The notes under the pieces were generated by a model, which saw only the letters and a program-made list of their open reading frames with translations, ran no database searches and was not told where the DNA came from. Below are positions 5,846-7,520 of a DNA stretch of 7,520 nucleotides, one piece after another. This DNA is from JAAZFF01 sp964405775 (GTDB lineage Bacteria > Verrucomicrobiota > Kiritimatiellia > RFP12 > UBA3636). Numbering within the stretch: position 1 is the stretch's first letter; the number at the start of each line of letters is the position of its first letter. The stretch covers positions 1 to 7,520 of the forward strand of contig CAYOPG010000095.1 in assembly GCA_964405775.1 (NCBI GenBank), given 5' to 3'. Made by a program: the position numbers and the translations under genes.

Positions 5846-6946
5846 TTAAACATTGAATAGATACTCAATCACATCTCCATCGGCGACAACGTATTCCTTG
5901 CCTTCCATTCGCGCCAGACCAAGCGCCTTGCAGGGCTGTTCTCCACCGTGTTTAATGTAATCGTCATAAGAAATAACCTGTGCGCGGATGAACCCGCGTT
6001 CGAAATCCGAGTGGATGGCGCCCGCCGCTTTCGGAGCCTTCCAACCGCGGCGAATCGGCCAGGCGCGCACTTCTTTAGGTCCTGCCGTGAGGAAGCTGAT
6101 CAGCCCGAGCGCCTTGTAACCTGCGGCAATTATGACGTCAAGCCCGCTCTGCTCCACGCCATAGGATGCCAGAAACTCATTGCGCTCAGCATCTGGAAGC
6201 CCTGCCATGTCCTCCTCGATTTTGGCGCAGATACGCACGCACTCCTCACCATGCTTTGCGGCATATTCCCGGACTGTGCGCACGAGGTCGTTGTCCTCTG
6301 CGACATTTCCTTCGCCGACGTTGGCCACAAAGATCGTGGTTTTGTCGGTCAAGAACCTCATGTCACGGAGGGTCTCCTTCAAATCTGGTGAATCGTGATC
6401 AGGAAACGACCGGACAGGATTGCCTCCCTCGACGTGTTTGCGCAACGCCTCCAGAGCCTCCAGCTCTTTGCGGGCATCCTTGTCGGAGCGGGCTATTTTC
6501 GCTACTCGCTCAACTCGTTTCTCGAGACTCTCGAGGTCAGCCAGCACTAGCTCTCCCTCGATAATATTCACGTCGCAGAGTGGATCAACCTTGCCTTCGA
6601 CGTGCACCACGTCTGGATCCTCGAAGCAACGCACAACATGCAGTATAGCGTCGGCTTCACGGATGTTGGCCAGGAACTTGTTCCCAAGCCCCTCCCCTTT
6701 GCTCGCGCCGCGCACGAGCCCTGCGATGTCCAAGAATTCAACCGTAGCGTTTATTATCTGCTCCGGATGCACAATGTCAGCCAGTTTTGAAAGACGCATA
6801 TCAGGAACCGGCACGGTAGCGAGGTTCGGTTCGATAGTACAGAACGGATAGTTTTCAGACTGTGCGTTCTGAGCTCTTGTCAGTGCGTTGAAGAGGGTGG
6901 ATTTGCCGACGTTGGGAAGTCCGACGATCCCGATACTTAAGCCCAT
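5846..6946 (-). CDS. ychF: Redox/stress-linked ATPase YchF (OBG-family, TGS domain)
   Basis: YchF is a universally conserved P-loop NTPase of the TRAFAC/OBG family that binds ribosomes, prefers ATP to GTP and affects the oxidative stress response and translation initiation. The 366 residues match the usual length of about 363. Visible are the Walker A motif GLPNVGKS (9-16), the switch I region ENYPFCTIEPN (31-41), and G3 as DIAGLVRGASKGEGLGNKFL (73-92). A helical, charged coiled-coil-like insertion follows (about 132-178). In place of the GTP-specifying NKxD motif stands NVGE (209-212), the NxxE form that explains ATP preference. The C-terminal TGS domain spans about 283-366 and ends EYLFNV, as is typical. 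The start ATG at 6946 has AAGGAG five bases upstream. It is cytoplasmic. It is the first gene of the apparent operon, 27 bases before lptD; a housekeeping ATPase leading an envelope unit is unusual but needs no special function. Nothing looks broken. Confidence 0.97.
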   Translation of the reverse strand: MGLSIGIVGLPNVGKSTLFNALTRAQNAQSENYPFCTIEPNLATVPVPDMRLSKLADIVHPEQIINATVEFLDIAGLVRGASKGEGLGNKFLANIREADAILHVVRCFEDPDVVHVEGKVDPLCDVNIIEGELVLADLESLEKRVERVAKIARSDKDARKELEALEALRKHVEGGNPVRSFPDHDSPDLKETLRDMRFLTDKTTIFVANVGEGNVAEDNDLVRTVREYAAKHGEECVRICAKIEEDMAGLPDAERNEFLASYGVEQSGLDVIIAAGYKALGLISFLTAGPKEVRAWPIRRGWKAPKAAGAIHSDFERGFIRAQVISYDDYIKHGGEQPCKALGLARMEGKEYVVADGDVIEYLFNV

Positions 6947-6973
6947 TAATTCTCCTTAGTTCAAATGGGGGCT

Positions 6974-7002
6974 ATCTTACAGTATCCAGCCCCTTTTGGA
7001 AA
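6974..7002 (-). promoter_or_regulatory. Candidate sigma-70-like promoter for the ychF-lptD operon
   Basis: On the minus strand TTTCCA (7002-6997) and TAAGAT (6979-6974) are separated by 17 bases. Each matches four of six positions of the -35 and -10 consensus. Transcription would start about 20 bases before the ychF ATG, leaving a short leader that holds the Shine-Dalgarno sequence. A six-base inverted repeat, GGGGCT (6968-6973) and AGCCCC (6988-6993), flanks the -10 and could be an operator. Both calls rest on weak matches. Confidence 0.3.
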
Positions 7003-7022
7003 GAAAGAACTGAAAAACCAGA

Positions 7023-7081
7023 CTTATCCCAACCCTGCTCCTATTTCGCCTTATGTGAGGCTCGGACGAGGGTGGGATAAG
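7023..7081. repeat. 59-base compound imperfect palindrome upstream of ychF
   Basis: The outer arms pair as 7023-7031 with 7081-7073 (nine perfect pairs, CTTATCCCA with TGGGATAAG), an unpaired A at 7032, 7033-7036 with 7072-7069, two mismatches, then 7039-7041 with 7066-7064. Inside, a separate hairpin forms between 7048-7053 and 7056-7061 (one G-T pair). It may be a REP-like or tiny MITE-like element, a structured RNA, or a terminator for minus-strand transcription entering from the right: on that strand five T (7017-7013) follow about five bases after the stem. No second copy is in the window, so none of these can be chosen. Confidence 0.6.
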
Positions 7082-7520
7082 CATGTATAGTTGTGATACG
7101 CATGACAAAGTGGCCGGCATCGTTAATGATTACGATATTTCGTATATACCCGCAGGGTCTCCAAAAGACTCACCCGAACAAGAATATATGTCGAGGAATC
7201 AACGGGGCATTTCAAGAGAATAGGAATAACACCATGAATAAAGAAGGACGTTGCCCTTCTTGAAGAATCCGCCTACATTGCGCATGTGGCTGGGGTTGAG
7301 CTTAGGCATGGTGCATTCGCACTAATGTTTATCGGGGAGTTCGCATTTTTATCTTGTGGGAAGGCTCATAGAAAGAGACTGCGATAACAATCCATGGCAA
7401 CAGAACGAACAGTGTATGCTTGAGTATGAATTCTGCGTCTTTGCCTATAAGCAGTATTATATTGGCACTAGCATCCCATAGGCTTGATTTTAATTCAGCC
7501 ACCTAGCTGGAACCCACGGC
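7082..7520. other. Gene-free, AT-richer stretch at the right edge
   Basis: About 440 bases with stop codons scattered in all frames and no gene I can support. By eye it is richer in A and T than the coding part. Small structures are present: TACGA-TATT-TCGTA (7131-7144) and AAGAAGG/CCTTCTT with a seven-base loop (7241-7261). A plus-strand frame is open for about 46 codons from about 7238, and a minus-strand 36-codon frame runs from the ATG at 7309; neither has a ribosome binding site or a recognised match. No tRNA signature (such as a GTTCGAATC T-arm), CRISPR repeat or transposase end is seen. It may be decayed sequence or the spacer before a gene outside the window. Confidence 0.5.

Noticed and set aside
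6166..6851. Plus-strand frames opposite ychF (up to about 143 codons)
   Set aside because: They are antisense to a certain, highly conserved gene and show no protein-like motifs.
6968..6993. A GGGGCT/AGCCCC hairpin followed by TTTT as a plus-strand terminator
   Set aside because: No plus-strand gene lies before it. The 14-base loop and six-pair stem are weak, so it is mentioned only as a possible operator around the candidate promoter.
7241..7261. A seven-pair hairpin AAGAAGG/CCTTCTT as a terminator
   Set aside because: The stem is AT-rich and short, only a broken T-run follows on the minus strand, and no gene precedes it in the window.
7199..7309. A minus-strand 36-residue frame starting MPKLNPSHMRNVGG
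   Set aside because: No Shine-Dalgarno sequence, short, and no family I can recognise; chance cannot be excluded.
7238..7390. A plus-strand open stretch of about 46 codons containing DVALLEESAYIAHVAG
   Set aside because: It has no start codon near its beginning, follows a stop directly, and is no longer than chance allows in a region of this size.

Overview
The window is a piece of a Gram-negative bacterial genome, almost certainly from an assembled metagenome or draft genome. An LptD-type lipopolysaccharide export barrel and a second signal-peptide-bearing outer-membrane barrel show a diderm cell. The EboE-like TIM-barrel protein, the divergent LptD and the Pro/Gln/Arg-rich barrel protein look like the PVC group (Verrucomicrobiota/Kiritimatiellota/Lentisphaerota type). 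That placement is inferred from protein style, not from a marker search, and is weak.

All five recognisable genes lie on the minus strand, so transcription runs from right to left: ychF (6946-5846), lptD (5818-3560), an outer-membrane beta-barrel protein with a low-complexity linker (3488-2074, broken by an assembly gap), an EboE-like sugar-isomerase-fold protein (2042-906), and an exported iron superoxide dismutase (850-146). The gaps between them are short (27, 71, 31 and 55 bases) and contain no terminator. A good intrinsic terminator follows the last gene (about 54-109), and a tentative sigma-70-like promoter precedes ychF (about 6974-7002). They therefore look like one transcription unit: a housekeeping ATPase followed by envelope-assembly and envelope-protection genes. 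Four of the five genes have a clear Shine-Dalgarno sequence; two of these (lptD and the eboE-like gene) start with TTG.

The run of 100 N at 2503-2602 splits the barrel gene but is very probably not a real gap. The 55 bases before it are repeated exactly after it. Collapsing that overlap restores one uninterrupted reading frame of 419 residues. A reader should treat the gene as intact.

The right end (about 6960-7520) has no convincing gene. It holds the probable promoter, a striking 59-base compound imperfect palindrome (7023-7081), and about 440 bases of visibly more AT-rich sequence with no recognisable content. The left 145 bases hold only the terminator and small repeats. I found no CRISPR array, tRNA, rRNA, insertion sequence or defence system, and no clear evidence of an undescribed system. 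The points most worth a second look are the collapsible gap, the palindrome, the EboE-like gene away from its usual partners, and the two-cysteine LptD.
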